Source: Endocalyx cinctus
Lineage: Eukaryota; Ascomycota; Sordariomycetes; Amphisphaeriales; Apiosporaceae
Reading direction: 5' to 3'
Length of the DNA stretch: 64,000 nucleotides
NCBI GenBank assembly: GCA_001600455.1
Contig: BCKC01000001.1
Location: forward strand, 496,001 to 560,000
Part shown: piece by piece, positions 10,385-21,801 of the stretch
Position numbering within the stretch: the first letter of the stretch is position 1
How the letters are laid out: each line of letters opens with the position of its first letter
Made by a program: the position numbers and the translations under genes
Notes under the pieces: generated by a model
What the model was told of the DNA's origin: nothing
The model's input: only the letters and a program-made list of their open reading frames with translations
Databases searched by the model: none

Positions 10385-11903
10385 TTATACTTCCTTCATG
10401 ACGAAGAAGCTTCCTCCCATAACGCTCAAGAGGATAGCCGTGGTAGCGAACCCGGCCGCGACCTTCTCCTTGACGGTGATAGGGGGCAGTTCCTTCATGA
10501 TACTGCTAACGGGGACGCCGGCGTTGACGTCGCCGACCGAGGTACCGCCCGTGTCGGCGGTAAGGGGCACGGCCGCCTGCTTCTTGGATTTCACGAGGGA
10601 GTACTGGACGGCCGACAGGGCGGCCATCTGGGGACCTACGCCGGCCAAGCCGTCGAAAGTGGCGCCGGCGTTCCATTTAAACCCGCACGCCGTTCCGGGC
10701 GGTCCTCGGTACAAGCTGGCGTCGGGGGATCCGGTGCAGGTCGATATCGCGGCCTGGGCGTTCTGCTGTATCAGCGGGAGGAGCGTGTCGGCCGTGTACG
10801 GGGCCATGATGGCGGTCCCGGCCATCCAGCGCATCATGTACGACTTGAAGCTCTGCTGGTCGACGTTGCAGAGGCCGAAGTCTTCGCACGGCCGCTCGAC
10901 GACGATACCATTGTCGAAGAAGTGTTCGATGGACCGCTGCATGAGGCCGTTGGTCCGCTGGGTCCACTTGTCGGACCCGTCGGTGTTGTTGGACATGACG
11001 GCCGCGCCGTGCATGAAGATGGCGGCGTTGTAGGTCCACTGCACCTTGTTGATATCCTGGCAGTTGTCACCGATGTTTCCACCGTCGTAGATGTTGAACT
11101 GGTCGTCCAGCAGCTTGATGTCCGACATCCAGTCCCAGACCGTCTCAGCCCAGTCTCCGTACGTCGTGTTACCGGTGAATCGCGAAAGCCGAGCGGCGAG
11201 GTTGAAGAAGCAGCCGTTCGAGATTGAATTCTTGTAGTTAAAGCCGTTGTTGAACGTGAATTTCTGCCATCTCAATCCACCTCCGCAGAAGTTCGAGGCC
11301 TCCTGCCACTCCCAGACGTACTCGTTGAATACGGCTTGCGCTAAAGCGAGCCACTGAGGCTGATCTGCCGGTGGATTGGGGAAGTTGTTCTCTGCCGCCG
11401 TCATGGCCGCCAAAGCCCAGAATCCTTGATCGTCGTTTCCTAATGTCCTTGTCTGATTTTGTGGCATATAATCTTTGTCGTCGCCCACCTGATGGAGCAT
11501 AGCTTGTGTTGTTAATGCGTTATATGTGTCATCCCCAGTCAAAAACCAGTAGTCAATCAAAGTTCCAAACATAGCGCCCGCTTCCCACCCTACACAACGA
11601 AGAATTGGTCAATTCGATGTACTATTAAGCTACCGAAGGAACGAACAACTTACAGAAGTACGGGTCGGGCAAATTACCCGGTACGTCGCCGGTGTTGTTA
11701 CCCGTATAATATTTTAATAAACCAAACGCAATATCGCTACCACCTTGCTTAATCGAATCTGAGCACGTCGAATTAGTATTTAGCTATATTACCACACAGC
11801 TTGCTTTCAAATACATACCATCACTGGTGAAATCAATTTGAACAGCGCCTACCGCACCTGCAAGCAGGCTCACGGCGCCTGCTGTCCGAAATACAGAGCG
11901 CAT
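10385..11903 (-). CDS. GH76 mannan endo-1,6-alpha-mannosidase (Dcw1/Dfg5 type)
   Basis: Three exons (11903-11819, 11758-11654, 11589-10385) give 464 residues. Residues 1-20 form a signal peptide (SVFRTAGAVSLLAGAVGAVQ). The family core follows: DSIKQGGSDIAFGLLKYY, then the catalytic Asp pair in TLGNDDQGFWALAAM (about residues 116-117), and RWQKFTFNNGFNYKNSISNG. The C-terminus is hydrophobic (FATTAILLSVMGGSFFVM), fitting a GPI signal. Dcw1/Dfg5 proteins act at the plasma membrane and wall, probably transferring GPI-anchored mannoproteins onto wall glucan through the mannan core. A Ser/Thr-poor linker precedes the GPI region. Phases agree at both introns. Confidence 0.92.
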
Positions 11904-13641
11904 TATGAAAATTAGAAGAGAAGAGAAGAGAAATGAAGTGAAAGAATATGCCCAATTTTAGGGCATAAAAAGGATGGATGTGACGTCGAAATAGAGGAAA
12001 AAAGACAGCTAAGTCCTCCTCATATCAATCAACCTTGTCACGCTTCGTCGAAGGTAATACAAGCCGATCGGAAATCAGGTTCGAGAATTCGGATCGAGTC
12101 GAGAATATCTTATTGTTTGCTTCTTTTGTTATATTGTCTATGACTTGATTCCAAAAATAAAACCTCCAGAGGTCGTAACGGGTGACTAGCACACACACAA
12201 GGGAAAATCTCTAGGACCGAAAAAAAATAAGGATGCTATAAAGAAAGAAAATGATGAAGAAAATACTCGGCCAGGAGTGTGAATAGGAAAGAAACAAAGA
12301 GTGTGAAAAAAAGAATGTTGAAGCTAACACCGAAGCTGCCAAACAAACAACCAAGCGACCAGCGATAAAAAGAAAAGAATAATGGAATGAAGAACCGAAG
12401 GTCCAGAAACAACAATAATAGAAAAAGAAGGAAAAGTGAGTGGACGAAATAACGTCTGAACTCTATTACCTACCTGTTCATGCGTAATTTGGTTCGCTCC
12501 CTTAAGCTTTCAAGGTCACATTCTCAGGCCTACCTTAATCTCTTACGTCCCGCATAGCCATTGAAGAAGCGCCGTGGAGTTCCTGTGGCTTGTAGCTATC
12601 CCAGGAAATAATTTTTTTTTTTTCTGCAACAGGATACTACTTAAAACTAGGTCAAATGAGGGCCAATGATGTAAAAGAAATCTTGGTCATAAGTGAAGAC
12701 GATAAGCGAAAAGGATGACGGTTCTCATCCCCTTACACTGGAAGCGTATGGGGTTATGTTGGCTATGTTAGCTGTACTCTAATATGAAACTCGTCAGGTT
12801 ACAGAGGGGCTCGGAAGCTTGTCTGGGCCGGTATTGGCGCCAGTTTTTATCCATGCGTGTTGTATCTCCTTGTTTGTGGCTTTCAAACACTGAAACGTGA
12901 TAATGTCGATTGATTTTAAATTAAGAAGGATCTTCGTATATCACTTTATATTTATACGTTGATGTAGAGAGATATGTTTGCATCATACTTGTACACGTGT
13001 AATTGTAATAATGATAATGTTGAGATGAGATGTAGTGCAAACAAAGAATCGGTTTAGAGATTCGAGCCTCTTAGGAGAGACAGGGGTGCGTATAGTGGGG
13101 AGCTTAGGGGGACAGGGGGATTGCTACCCTACATAACCTACGCTAAATGTAGTATAATACCCCCATCGTTATAGCTGTAACCTTAACCTTAATTACTGTC
13201 CATTATGCACTAACCTAGCTGCCTAGCCGTTAGTTTCCTGGATCCAGACCAGTTGACTTCTTGCGGATATCCTCGTGAAGAGGTCTGGAGGTGTATACAA
13301 ATAGCTTAAAATGACTTGGCAATAGGGTTGAGAAGATCGTAAATATTATAAATATCTAATCTGCTTCCTATCTACAGTTACAAAATAATAATATGACCAA
13401 GACTTTCTTTGTAAGCAGAAAAACGTCTGCGGTACTACAAACGGGCTTTCATTGGTCCCGTCGATGACCTCATTTATTAGCTTACAGATTTATCTAACCT
13501 TGGAAGTACTTAGCGAAGAACAGCAGTAGTAAATAGGTACAGTACTACGTATGTATGTATAACGTGGGGAGATATGCACCTAAAAACTTAATGGCACTCA
13601 TTTCGTAAAGGGCACGTACCGGCTGGGGGAATATGCTATCA
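11904..13641. other. 1.7-kb gene-free spacer
   Basis: The 5' region of the GH76 gene and 3' region of the AflR-type regulator, both on the minus strand. Purine-rich stretches (12230-12440) and a T10 run near 12610 are seen. There is no coding frame, RNA gene or clear repeat. Confidence 0.45.
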
Positions 13642-14880
13642 TTACGTAGGAGCCTTTTTAACCTGTCTAATCACATCCTGGAGCTCCTCTTTAACACGCA
13701 CAATACCTCCCAGCGACCACTGCACCGATTTCTTCACAATCTCATCGGCTTGGTCATCCATAGCCGAGCGATCCACTCCGAGGAGTTCGTCGATCGCCTC
13801 TTCGGTGCGACGCAGCTCGCGGAGCAGCAGGGCGCGACGGAGGTTGACCTGATCCTCGTCGTCCAGCTTCAGCGTCCCGATCTGTATCGCCGTAGGCAGA
13901 ACGCGGAAACGATCGACCGTCGGCGGCTCGTCGTTGCTTAAGTTGCCGTCGCTAGCCGGGGAATTATTGTTAATATCGTCTGCTTCGGCGCCGTCCGCGG
14001 GGGAGCGCTTCTTGTTCTCCATCGCGGCGATGCGGTACCAGAATAGCATCTTAGACAGTATCGATACGTGCAGGAGGATGAGGTGCGGGCAGAGCGCGCA
14101 CGAGCACCTCATGAGCTTGCTCCAGCCGCGGAGCGCCGCCTGGTTAGTCGCGAGCACGCGGTCGAAGCTCGGCGAGAGGTTGAGGTCCGTGTAGCGTATC
14201 GGATTGCTCGAACAGGACGACGCGCCTTCCTGCATTTCTCCGTGTTGCAACGAATGCAGGATGCGGATGGCCTGCGCCTCGCAATCGTGCGAGCTTCTGC
14301 TAGTGCTTGACGAAGTAGAGGGCTCATTTGCCGGCTCCAACCTACTCCGAGGGGTGTCTTCCTGGCTCGGCCCCGGGGTAGGGAGGGTATCTTCTCTCGC
14401 GGGGGCGGATAATGATGAATCGGCCATATACCCATTTGTGAAAGAATTAACGTCAATCTCGTTGCTAGATCCATCGACATATGGCCATGAGAACATAATA
14501 GCTGACACATCATCTAGTCCGACCTTTTCGTGATTCTCTACGTTAGGGTCTCCTAATAATGGTATCGTAGATTGCGCAGGTAGTAGTATCGTGTTCCAGT
14601 CAATTTGACTAATCGACGTTGCCGGGATTGCCGGAGCCAGCGGCTGCGATACTTTGCCAGCAAAGTCGGGATTAGGTGTCGTTTTCATCCGTTCATGAAC
14701 AAGTCTCTTTCGCCATGACTGCCTGCCATGTTTTCGCGACTCGCTATAGGAGCACTGCATTCCTACTTCCTCACATCGGTTACAATACGGGTGTTTCTTG
14801 TCGCATTTCACCTTGGCGGCAGAACACGGATCGCACGCTGTGCGAAGACGCACTGTTTGTGATGATTGATCTTCCGTCAT
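13642..14880 (-). CDS. Zn2Cys6 transcription factor, AflR type
   Basis: A single-exon 412-residue protein. An N-terminal binuclear zinc cluster has Cys at 16, 19, 26, 33, 36 and 43 (CDPCSAAKVKCDKKHPYCNR), followed by a basic linker (SRKHGRQSWRKR). The C-terminal half resembles the aflatoxin-regulator domain: FDRVLATNQAALRGWSKLM, then CSCALCPHLILLHVSILSKML, and a final helix-rich part RALLLRELRRTEEAIDELL. Such proteins are nuclear activators, often of a neighbouring secondary-metabolite cluster. No PKS, NRPS or terpene gene is present within the window, only an oxidoreductase, a small unknown protein and an SDR on the 5' side. Its target is unknown. Confidence 0.88.
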   Translation of the reverse strand: MTEDQSSQTVRLRTACDPCSAAKVKCDKKHPYCNRCEEVGMQCSYSESRKHGRQSWRKRLVHERMKTTPNPDFAGKVSQPLAPAIPATSISQIDWNTILLPAQSTIPLLGDPNVENHEKVGLDDVSAIMFSWPYVDGSSNEIDVNSFTNGYMADSSLSAPAREDTLPTPGPSQEDTPRSRLEPANEPSTSSSTSRSSHDCEAQAIRILHSLQHGEMQEGASSCSSNPIRYTDLNLSPSFDRVLATNQAALRGWSKLMRCSCALCPHLILLHVSILSKMLFWYRIAAMENKKRSPADGAEADDINNNSPASDGNLSNDEPPTVDRFRVLPTAIQIGTLKLDDEDQVNLRRALLLRELRRTEEAIDELLGVDRSAMDDQADEIVKKSVQWSLGGIVRVKEELQDVIRQVKKAPT

Positions 14881-15496
14881 TTCTAAAAGACCTAGTGCTG
14901 ATATGAGAAAATGAGTTGTGAGGGTGGGTAATAAGTCGGATTGGACCCTTACGTTTCGAAAGGAAGGATACTCTCAGGTGAACAAACATAAAGGTTTAAA
15001 AGCCGCCCTGCCGCCTACCGCGGCGTTAGTACTATCTCGCGAATATGCACCTACGCCAACACTGACCAATATTACTTCCCATGTACACGACTTTCGTGAG
15101 ATAGCTACCTAACGATCCAATAGATAAGCTGGGATACGGATATGACGTTTGCAGTATATGTGCATAAGACATGCAGACACGAGGCAGAAAATGGATAGGT
15201 AGGATATTTGTATGAAAGTTTGGGGTAAAATGACTTGTGAGACCTGGCTGGCGTGGCAATCAGCTAATGTCGTAAACATCTCTGATCATCTCCTAGCATT
15301 AATGAACCATATTCAATATAATTGGATAGGAAGGCTATTTCACCAAAAAAAAAAAAGAATCAATTGAAAGTCTGTCTACGAAAGGTAGATTGGTAAGAAT
15401 AGAGATACCGCTTGATGGATAAGCTGGAAAATGACGCCCTTTTATTTTTACCCCATGTCATATTTTTGGTATAGTATTCGTTACAGTATTGTACTC
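14881..15496. other. Spacer between oxidoreductase 3' end and AflR-type regulator
   Basis: Holds the regulator's promoter. A small perfect hairpin (TCTAC-GAAAG-GTAGA, 15375-15389) and an A12 run near 15345 are present. No gene is seen. Confidence 0.4.
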
Positions 15497-16592
15497 TTAC
15501 AAGCTGACTACAAGCTTCGTCCCGCTGAGTTGCGGCATCCTATCTAGATTTCCCTCTATGACCGAGAACCCCTTTCCAACAACCTCTACATTAAGAGGCA
15601 CTTTGAACTTTCCTTCCTCTACTAGCTTGCTCAGGTACTGCAGAGCCGTCGGGTCCCGGTCTACCATGTCCTGACCGCCCACCACTACGTAAAAAATCTT
15701 CGCGTTAGAAAAATCGGGACTACACGGGGTGTTTACAAAAATATAGAAGTATAACGAGTGAAAACCTACGTGAAGCCTGAATACCCTTAGGTAGTTGCGC
15801 GTTCGGGCGCGTGATGACCAGCGAGTACATCAGCGGACCGTCCTTGTTCAGCGCGTCGAAGACGGCCGGCGAGTCGGGACCGGCTCCGACCGCATCGACG
15901 ATAGCGTCGACGCCGAGCCCGCCCGGGGTCGCGGCCTTGAGAGCCGCGGCGTCGCTCTGGGCTGCTCTCTCGAGGCAGGTATTCGCGCCCAGGGACTTGA
16001 GGCGGTCGTGGTGAGCGGGCGAGCTCGTCGCGACGATGGTAGCGGACGGCAGGGCCATGCGCAGGAGCTGGATGGCCGAGGCGCCGACGCCGGAACTCCC
16101 GCCGAGGACGAGGATCGATTTCAGCAACTTACCGGCGCCGTCGGACGACGACGACGGTAGACCGGGCAGCGGAACCTTCAAACCAACATTAACGGTCGCG
16201 GCGCCGGTGAGGAAGCAGATGGGGATCGAGGTGGCCTCCTCGTAGCTCAGGTTCGACGGCTTCTTCCCGACCGTGGCGGCGTTCGCGCAGAAGACGTCCT
16301 GGAAGGCGCCGTTGTACTGGCTGCGCTGGAGCCAGGTCATGACCTCGTCGCCGGCCTTGAAGGAGGTGACCCCTTGCCCGACGGCCTCGACGACGCCGGC
16401 GCCCTCGATGCCGAGGACGGCCGGCCACTCGCGGATGACGGCGCCGAAGCGGTGGTTCTTCCAATCCATGGGGTTGATCGCTACCGCGCGCGGCCGGATG
16501 CTCACTTCGCCCGGACCCGGCTGGGGCGTCGGCGCCGTCACTATGTTAAACGCGCCGTTTTGCTGGGTCGTGAGGTACTGCTGAATCGACAT
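15497..16592 (-). CDS. Quinone-oxidoreductase-like MDR dehydrogenase (CipB-like)
   Basis: Two exons (16592-15770 and 15684-15497) give 336 residues from the ATG at 16592. The GroES-like part carries PGPGEVSIRPRAVAINPMDW and LGIEGAGVVEAVGQGV; the Rossmann part has LVLGGSSGVGASAIQLL near 155-170. The end VEVVGKGFSVIEGNLDRM and SGTKLVVSL is typical of the family. Zinc ligands of classical alcohol dehydrogenases are absent, so it is an NADPH-dependent reductase of the quinone-reductase branch. The first AG after the donor (15718) gives the wrong frame, so I use the later acceptor at 15685/15686. An in-frame ATG at 16715 would add 41 Arg-rich residues resembling a mitochondrial presequence. Confidence 0.85.
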
Positions 16593-17398
16593 GGCTCTTG
16601 TTTGTTGCGATCGGTAAATTTGAGATTGGTGGTATAATTGGTTGGATGATCTAAAGTAAATCTTATCTGTTCGAAAGATCGAGAGGTAAGTACGAAATTG
16701 GCGGGTGCACGCCATGATATTTGTTTCTTGGCTTGGATGAACTATGACGAAGCGATCGCGCGATTGGACCCTGAGTATTAAAAGCGAAGGAATGTTGCAT
16801 TTTCTTTGTCAGGCGGTGTAAATAGCATATGCATCTAGTGCACCGTAGCTTTATTTGTTGATATTACAAACTGTAATGAGTAAACAATCAAAAGGGGAGC
16901 TCGGGTATAAACCCGGGCGCTGAGAGCTCAGCAATCCCCGTGATTGGTTGTTGACGCCCGAAAGGGTACCCGAAGTTGTACCATAAGATATTTCGTGCCA
17001 CAAGACAAAGACGTCACACCTTTGTAAAGCCGTTTCTCACTCGGGTTTACTCAGAGACGTCGCAGCGCGTTTTTAAATCCGTCGGCGAGCGAACAGGCTC
17101 GCGGTCATGCCACTTTACAACCTCCTAAATCCTATATATCACGCGAAGGATGGGCCTTCGCGGAGATAAAGATCTTAGCGAAAGACTTAATAGTCTAGAC
17201 ATTACACCAAATTTGCTATCGAGTTACAACTGACCGTTGGATTGTGGCTTGATTTATCTAATGTGATTTTGGTTAAACCCTGGAAATTCTTCGGATACAC
17301 TGGCGCATTTCATTGGGAATATACTTCGAGTGTTCCGTCTCACTCTGGTTCTGTGTTTCTCTGTCTTAGTTATTCAAATCCTCATAGACAGAAACAAA
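16593..17398. other. Divergent promoter region of oxidoreductase and small unknown gene
   Basis: About 800 bp (683 bp if the oxidoreductase starts at 16715). An inverted CCAAT box (GTGATTGGTTG) lies near 16940, and a small hairpin CGGGT-ATAA-ACCCG near 16903-16916. No gene is seen. Confidence 0.45.
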
Positions 17399-17988
17399 AT
17401 GGAGGCAGGTTCTGACCAACCAACTCCCATTATCTTGTGCGGCGCGACTCGGAAGGTTGGAGAGATAGTAACACGTCTTGTCCAACCAGAACTCGAAGGT
17501 TAGTATTCCTGCGTACCCCTCCCCTCCCCTCCCTTCTATTCTATTCCCATTTTGCGTAGAGCAAAAAAAAAAAAAAAACCTCCCCGAAATCCCTAATTAG
17601 ATTCAAACCAACCAACTTTTTCCCCGCTCACCCGCACTTAGTCATACACTTCATCGACACGTTCGAGTACGCCAAAGAGAACTTCCCGGAGCTCCTGGCC
17701 GGGCGGGAGCCGAAGACGCCGGGCAACAACCGGGACATCGGGACGTACCGGTACGGGCGGCGACCGCGGGCGGTGATCTTCGGGCGCGCGTACGATCCCG
17801 AGAACGTCAAGATTCTCAACGGCATGTTCCGCGGAGCGGGCGTCGCGTGGATCGCGGGCGACCCGGCCGTGATCCCGCCGCCGAACCCGGGTCCGGGGTA
17901 CGCCGAGGAGGCGGCGGAGAACGTCAAGAGGGCGTTGCGGGGTTGGGTCGCCGGCGGGGGCGTGGATGAGGATATTGTTTATTATTGA
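17399..17988 (+). CDS. Uncharacterised fungal protein of about 150 residues
   Basis: Two exons (17399-17498, 17642-17988; 142-nt intron containing an A16 run) give 148 residues. The N-terminus PIILCGATRKVGEIV looks like a beta strand and glycine turn, continuing across the splice site to VIHFIDTFEYAKENFPELL. Further on are RPRAVIFGRAYDPENV and WIAGDPAVIPPPNPGPGY, and the end VDEDIVYY. I recognise the pattern as a recurrent short fungal family (CGxT start, VIHF, PPP..GP.Y, DED..Y end) with no known function. A nucleotide-binding role is only a guess. It is divergent from the oxidoreductase gene and 0.9 kb upstream of an SDR gene. Confidence 0.75.
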
Positions 17989-18890
17989 AAAACGAAAAGG
18001 ATAGAGGCGGAAGGGAAAGACGTAAGGGATGAATTAAATAAATGAGTGAGCCGTCGGAAATCAAGTAGCACAATCCGCGCTGTGAATGTCGACCTTCGGT
18101 CTCTCTACTCAGAGTTAGAAAAAAGGAAAAAAAAGCAGATTTGCGATTACGTGGGCTGAAATGTTTTTGGAGCTTTCGGGCTATTGTCATAATGTATCGA
18201 CATCTACACGATGAGGAATTTGGCTCTTTAGCCACGTAGATTATTCGGTTCTTCTACTATTAGCTAACCATGAGTGCCTTTTTTTTTTTTTTTAAAGAAA
18301 AAAAAAAAGGATTCTATTCCGATTTCCACGGCCTCTTCACTTTGTTTGGTAGAGACTTATAATTATATTTTATCGTGAGGGTCAGTAATTACGAACAGTG
18401 GCAGATTTGCAGTTAGATTTTCTAAATTCTCCGTCCAAATCTTTCGTCTTGGGGAACTAGCGTAGTAAATAGAACTTAGAGGCGTCGGCTTTTATCAACT
18501 CACGGTGAGGTCAAAATCCCGCACATCGTATAACTCCGGATAACTCTCAATTGATGTTGCGTGCCTCTCTCGGGCTTATAAGCCGACCGGATGATCTTGT
18601 AGTCATCTCCGAAGGCCCGTCATTGGCTCTAGTAACAACTAAGTAAAGGGGGTCACGGGTTGTCTAAGATGGATGGGACGGATGGGATGTTTTATGGTGC
18701 CGGGGATTTCGTAATCGTGGCTCAGGGGTAACAATTCAGGCTTTCTTTTTTTGTGGCTAGCTTTTCATGGATATAAATCCATCTTGATCATAACGATCTA
18801 TCTACCAGGAAATACGCCGAGACTTGGTGTTATATTGAAGTCTTTTTTTCATACTTTCCTCTTTCTTATTGTGGTACCATATTGTACAAA
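17989..18890. other. Promoter-containing spacer upstream of the SDR gene
   Basis: Contains a T15 run and a nearby A10 run (about 18280-18308) that could pair with each other, several poly-T tracts, and a TATA element before the SDR gene. No gene is seen. Confidence 0.45.
18772..18777 (+). promoter_or_regulatory. TATA box of the SDR gene
   Basis: TATAAA sits about 115 bp before the SDR ATG, within CATGGATATAAATCCATC, a partly palindromic sequence. The distance fits a fungal core promoter with a short leader. Confidence 0.4.
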
Positions 18891-20140
18891 ATGCCTTCAT
18901 ACCTGGTAACGGGGGTTTCAAAGGGGATAGGTGTAAGTTTGAGTCAAACCGACTCATGCCCATACAATCGCAGAAGGTGTCAAGCTAACGGCGTGAAATC
19001 AGTGGGAGTTCCTCAAACAACTGTCGAGCAACCCCCAAAATACCGTCATTGGTATGGTTCGGGACAAGCCTACGACTGAAAAGAGGATCGCCGAAGAGCT
19101 GGGCTCTCCCCCTAACATCGCCATTGTCAAAGGCGACCTCACCAAATACGACGCATTGAAGGTGAGAGACGAAGATGAACATAGCTTGCCAGTTCATGAA
19201 TTTCGACTTGAACTGAGTCGGTCGTGATAACTAACCTAATTTTGCTATTATTAATTTCCACTTTCAAGGGAGCTGCCTCCGAAGTTGCCTCGATTACGGG
19301 AGGGGGTCTCGATTACCTCATCGCGAATGCTGCCTACTTTAGTGCATATGACCAGTACGATGACATCGGGATCGCGTAAGGCTTTTTTTTATACTCTCAC
19401 CCTCTTCCTCCTTCTTTTTCCTCCTCTTTTTTCAATATATAGCTTACATTTACCGGATCTTGGGATTCCAAACACAATGATATGTAAAGAGGACAAAACG
19501 TGCAAGGATTTAACGAGGAATTCCACAAGTTCATGGAAACCAACGTGCTAGCCAACATCCACCTATACAACATCTTCATGCCTCTGATTCTCCAGGGCTC
19601 CGCCAAGAAGGTGGTGGTGATCTCGAGCGGCATCGGGGACATCGACTGGATCAACGAGTGCCAGATCGAGCCGATAGCCTTGGGTTCCATGAGCAAGGCC
19701 GCCATGAACGTGGCGACGGCCAAGTTCAGCGCGAGGTATAAGCGGGACGGTGTGCTATTTCTGAGCGTCTGTCCCGGGTTAGTGGATGCGGGTCATTTCG
19801 TTGAAGGTAAGGAAAGGATTATCTCTTTCCCACTTTTATCTTCTCTGAGAGCTCCCATCCTCTCCCTCTCCCGCCACTTTGTTTTTTTTTTTAAAAAAAA
19901 GCATAAATTATTAACAGCTAATCGCTCATCGTGTCTCTTACTTTTACAGCAACCAAAGAACAGCAAGTCACGATGGGACAGCTGATGGGGAGGTTCACGG
20001 AATATGCGCCGCACTTTAAGGGACCCATCACTACGACAGAGTCCGTCAAGGCCATGTTGTCGGTTATTGATAATTCGAGTCTGGAGAAAGGGGACGGTGG
20101 CCGTTTCCTGTCTCACCACGGCAATAAAAGATGGCTCTAG
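18891..20140 (+). CDS. Short-chain dehydrogenase/reductase lacking the canonical Tyr
   Basis: Five exons (18891-18932, 19003-19161, 19269-19375, 19490-19806, 19950-20140) give 271 residues; all phases agree. The cofactor motif TGVSKGIG is at residues 7-14, NAAY replaces the usual NNAG, and the catalytic Ser is in VVVISSGIGD. At the Tyr-x3-Lys site the sequence reads ALGSMSKAAMN: Lys is kept but Gly stands where Tyr is expected. The end HHGNKRW resembles fungal SDRs of the NAD(P)-binding type that act on small carbonyls. It may be inactive, or use another residue. The donor of exon 3 (GC|GTAAGG) and its acceptor are the least certain borders. Confidence 0.82.
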
Positions 20141-20578
20141 GAATATCGGAATAATTGGTTCAGGGAAAGGGGAAAAAGGGGGATCAGAACCGATAGTGTA
20201 CAGAGAGGCTGGTCAAGTCTGGGGTACTGGTACGATTTACCCAGCCATCGATCTCTGACTATATATCTCGTGCCTTCTTGTAACCATGATAACTCTTATG
20301 CATAGGTTATTTGTTACGCATAGAAATTTATTCGAGAATAGCCACAGCCCTATTCAAGGCGTGTCGGGTTTCGTATTGCATCACTCTGCCACAAGAGTAC
20401 CAAGTTAATAAACGACGTCATATCGTAAAATCAGAAACTTTTATTGGGGTGAATCATTGCTAATATCGGCGAAACCCTTTTCAACCAAGTCGCAAGTCTA
20501 TAACCTTTTAAATAAAACCGACAGCTACGTCAAATAACTCTTAGTAAGATTACTTGACGAGAATTTCCCTTTTTCACT
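20141..20578. other. Convergent 3' spacer
   Basis: 3' regions of the SDR gene (plus) and the NAP-family gene (minus). No gene or repeat is seen. Confidence 0.45.
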
Positions 20579-21801
20579 TTACGCCTTCCTCTTCTTGCTC
20601 GCGTGCTTGTCGCCACCTTCACCCTCGCCCTCTTCTTCGTCGTCGTCGTCGCCATCTCCCATCTCCTCGTCGTCGTCATCCTCGAAGTCGAGATCGCTAA
20701 TGGCATCGGCTTCTTGGGCTTGGGCTAGATAATTATACGTTAGCACACTGACAGCGACTAAGATTCTATCACCGCGATAAGCGGAGATGTTAAACTCACC
20801 AAAGTACTTCAGGGCGTTGGGCCATAGATCCTCGGCGATCGCGATCGCGACCTCGTCACCATCCGGGAAGATCTCAAACTCATCGGGATCCTCTTCTTCC
20901 TCATCATCGTCCTCATCGTCCTCGGCGGCCTCGGTCTCCAGAAGTTCGGGGGCCTTGCCGGCAGCTCTCTCGGCTCGTTCCTTCTTGTCCTCTTCGGTAG
21001 CGAGGCGGCTCTCCTCCTCGGAGACGTCTCCGCCTATGTAGCCGAACCAGGAGAAGAAGGAGGCGCCGCCGAGGCCGTGGGTGGTGATCTTCTCCTTGAG
21101 AGCCTTCTCGTCCGCGGACCAGTCCTCGGGAGACCGCGGCTTCTTCTTGTCCTTCTTGTCGGTGCCGTTGGCCTCCTCCTTCTTCTTGTCCTTCTGCTTC
21201 TGCTCCCAGACCTTGATGACGAGGTCGAGCATGCCCTGGGTCGGGTCCTTGCCGTCCTTCCACTTGATGGGCACGGGCTCGCTCACGAGGCCGGCGAAGC
21301 CGTCCCGCGAGCGTCGGTACCAGAACTTCTTCTCGAGCACCTTATCCTCGAAGACGTCGTTCTCGGAAAACTCCATCCGGATGATGACGCTGCGGGGGTG
21401 ACCCTCACCTCCGTTCTCAACCTCGAAGTTGGAGACGGAGATGCTTTCTAGAGATGATAGGAGCACGACCGAGTCCGAAGGGTGAATGAATTGGTCAATC
21501 TCCGGAGGTGCCTGTTCCATAACGAGAGGCCAGAAATTGGGAATTTTCTTGACAACTTTTTCTCTCTTCTCATATAATGGTTGTGTGACGAGCACCTGTT
21601 GGCGCACTGCGTTTGAATTAGTTTGACTACTTCTAATGTTCTCTCAGGGCCGGTATTTATTTAAACATGTGATGTGTAACAATGGCGCATCCATCCATGG
21701 ATGTTGGACTTACGTATTTCCATTTCGACATCCTCGAATTCTTTCTCGAGATCTGCCAATTCTAAATAGGTCACATTGACCTCTTCAATTGGGTCGGCCA
21801 T
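20579..21801 (-). CDS. NAP-family histone chaperone (SET/Vps75-like)
   Basis: Three exons (21801-21714, 21606-20800, 20724-20579) give 346 residues. The N-terminal helix (LELADLEKEFEDVEMEILRQQ) is the dimerisation coiled coil, followed by the NAP fold (KIPNFWPLVMEQAPPEI, then SVSNFEVENGGEGHPRSV). A Lys/Glu-rich middle is followed by SFFSWFGYIGG, the family's conserved Phe-rich core. The acidic C-terminal tail (DDEDDDEEEEDPDEFEIF and DDDDEEEGEGEGGD) ends in KKRKA, a likely nuclear signal. Proteins of this type bind H3-H4 or H2A-H2B and, in the Vps75 branch, stimulate Rtt109. The second intron is 75 nt, in frame and free of stops, so an isoform retaining 25 extra residues is possible. Confidence 0.85.
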
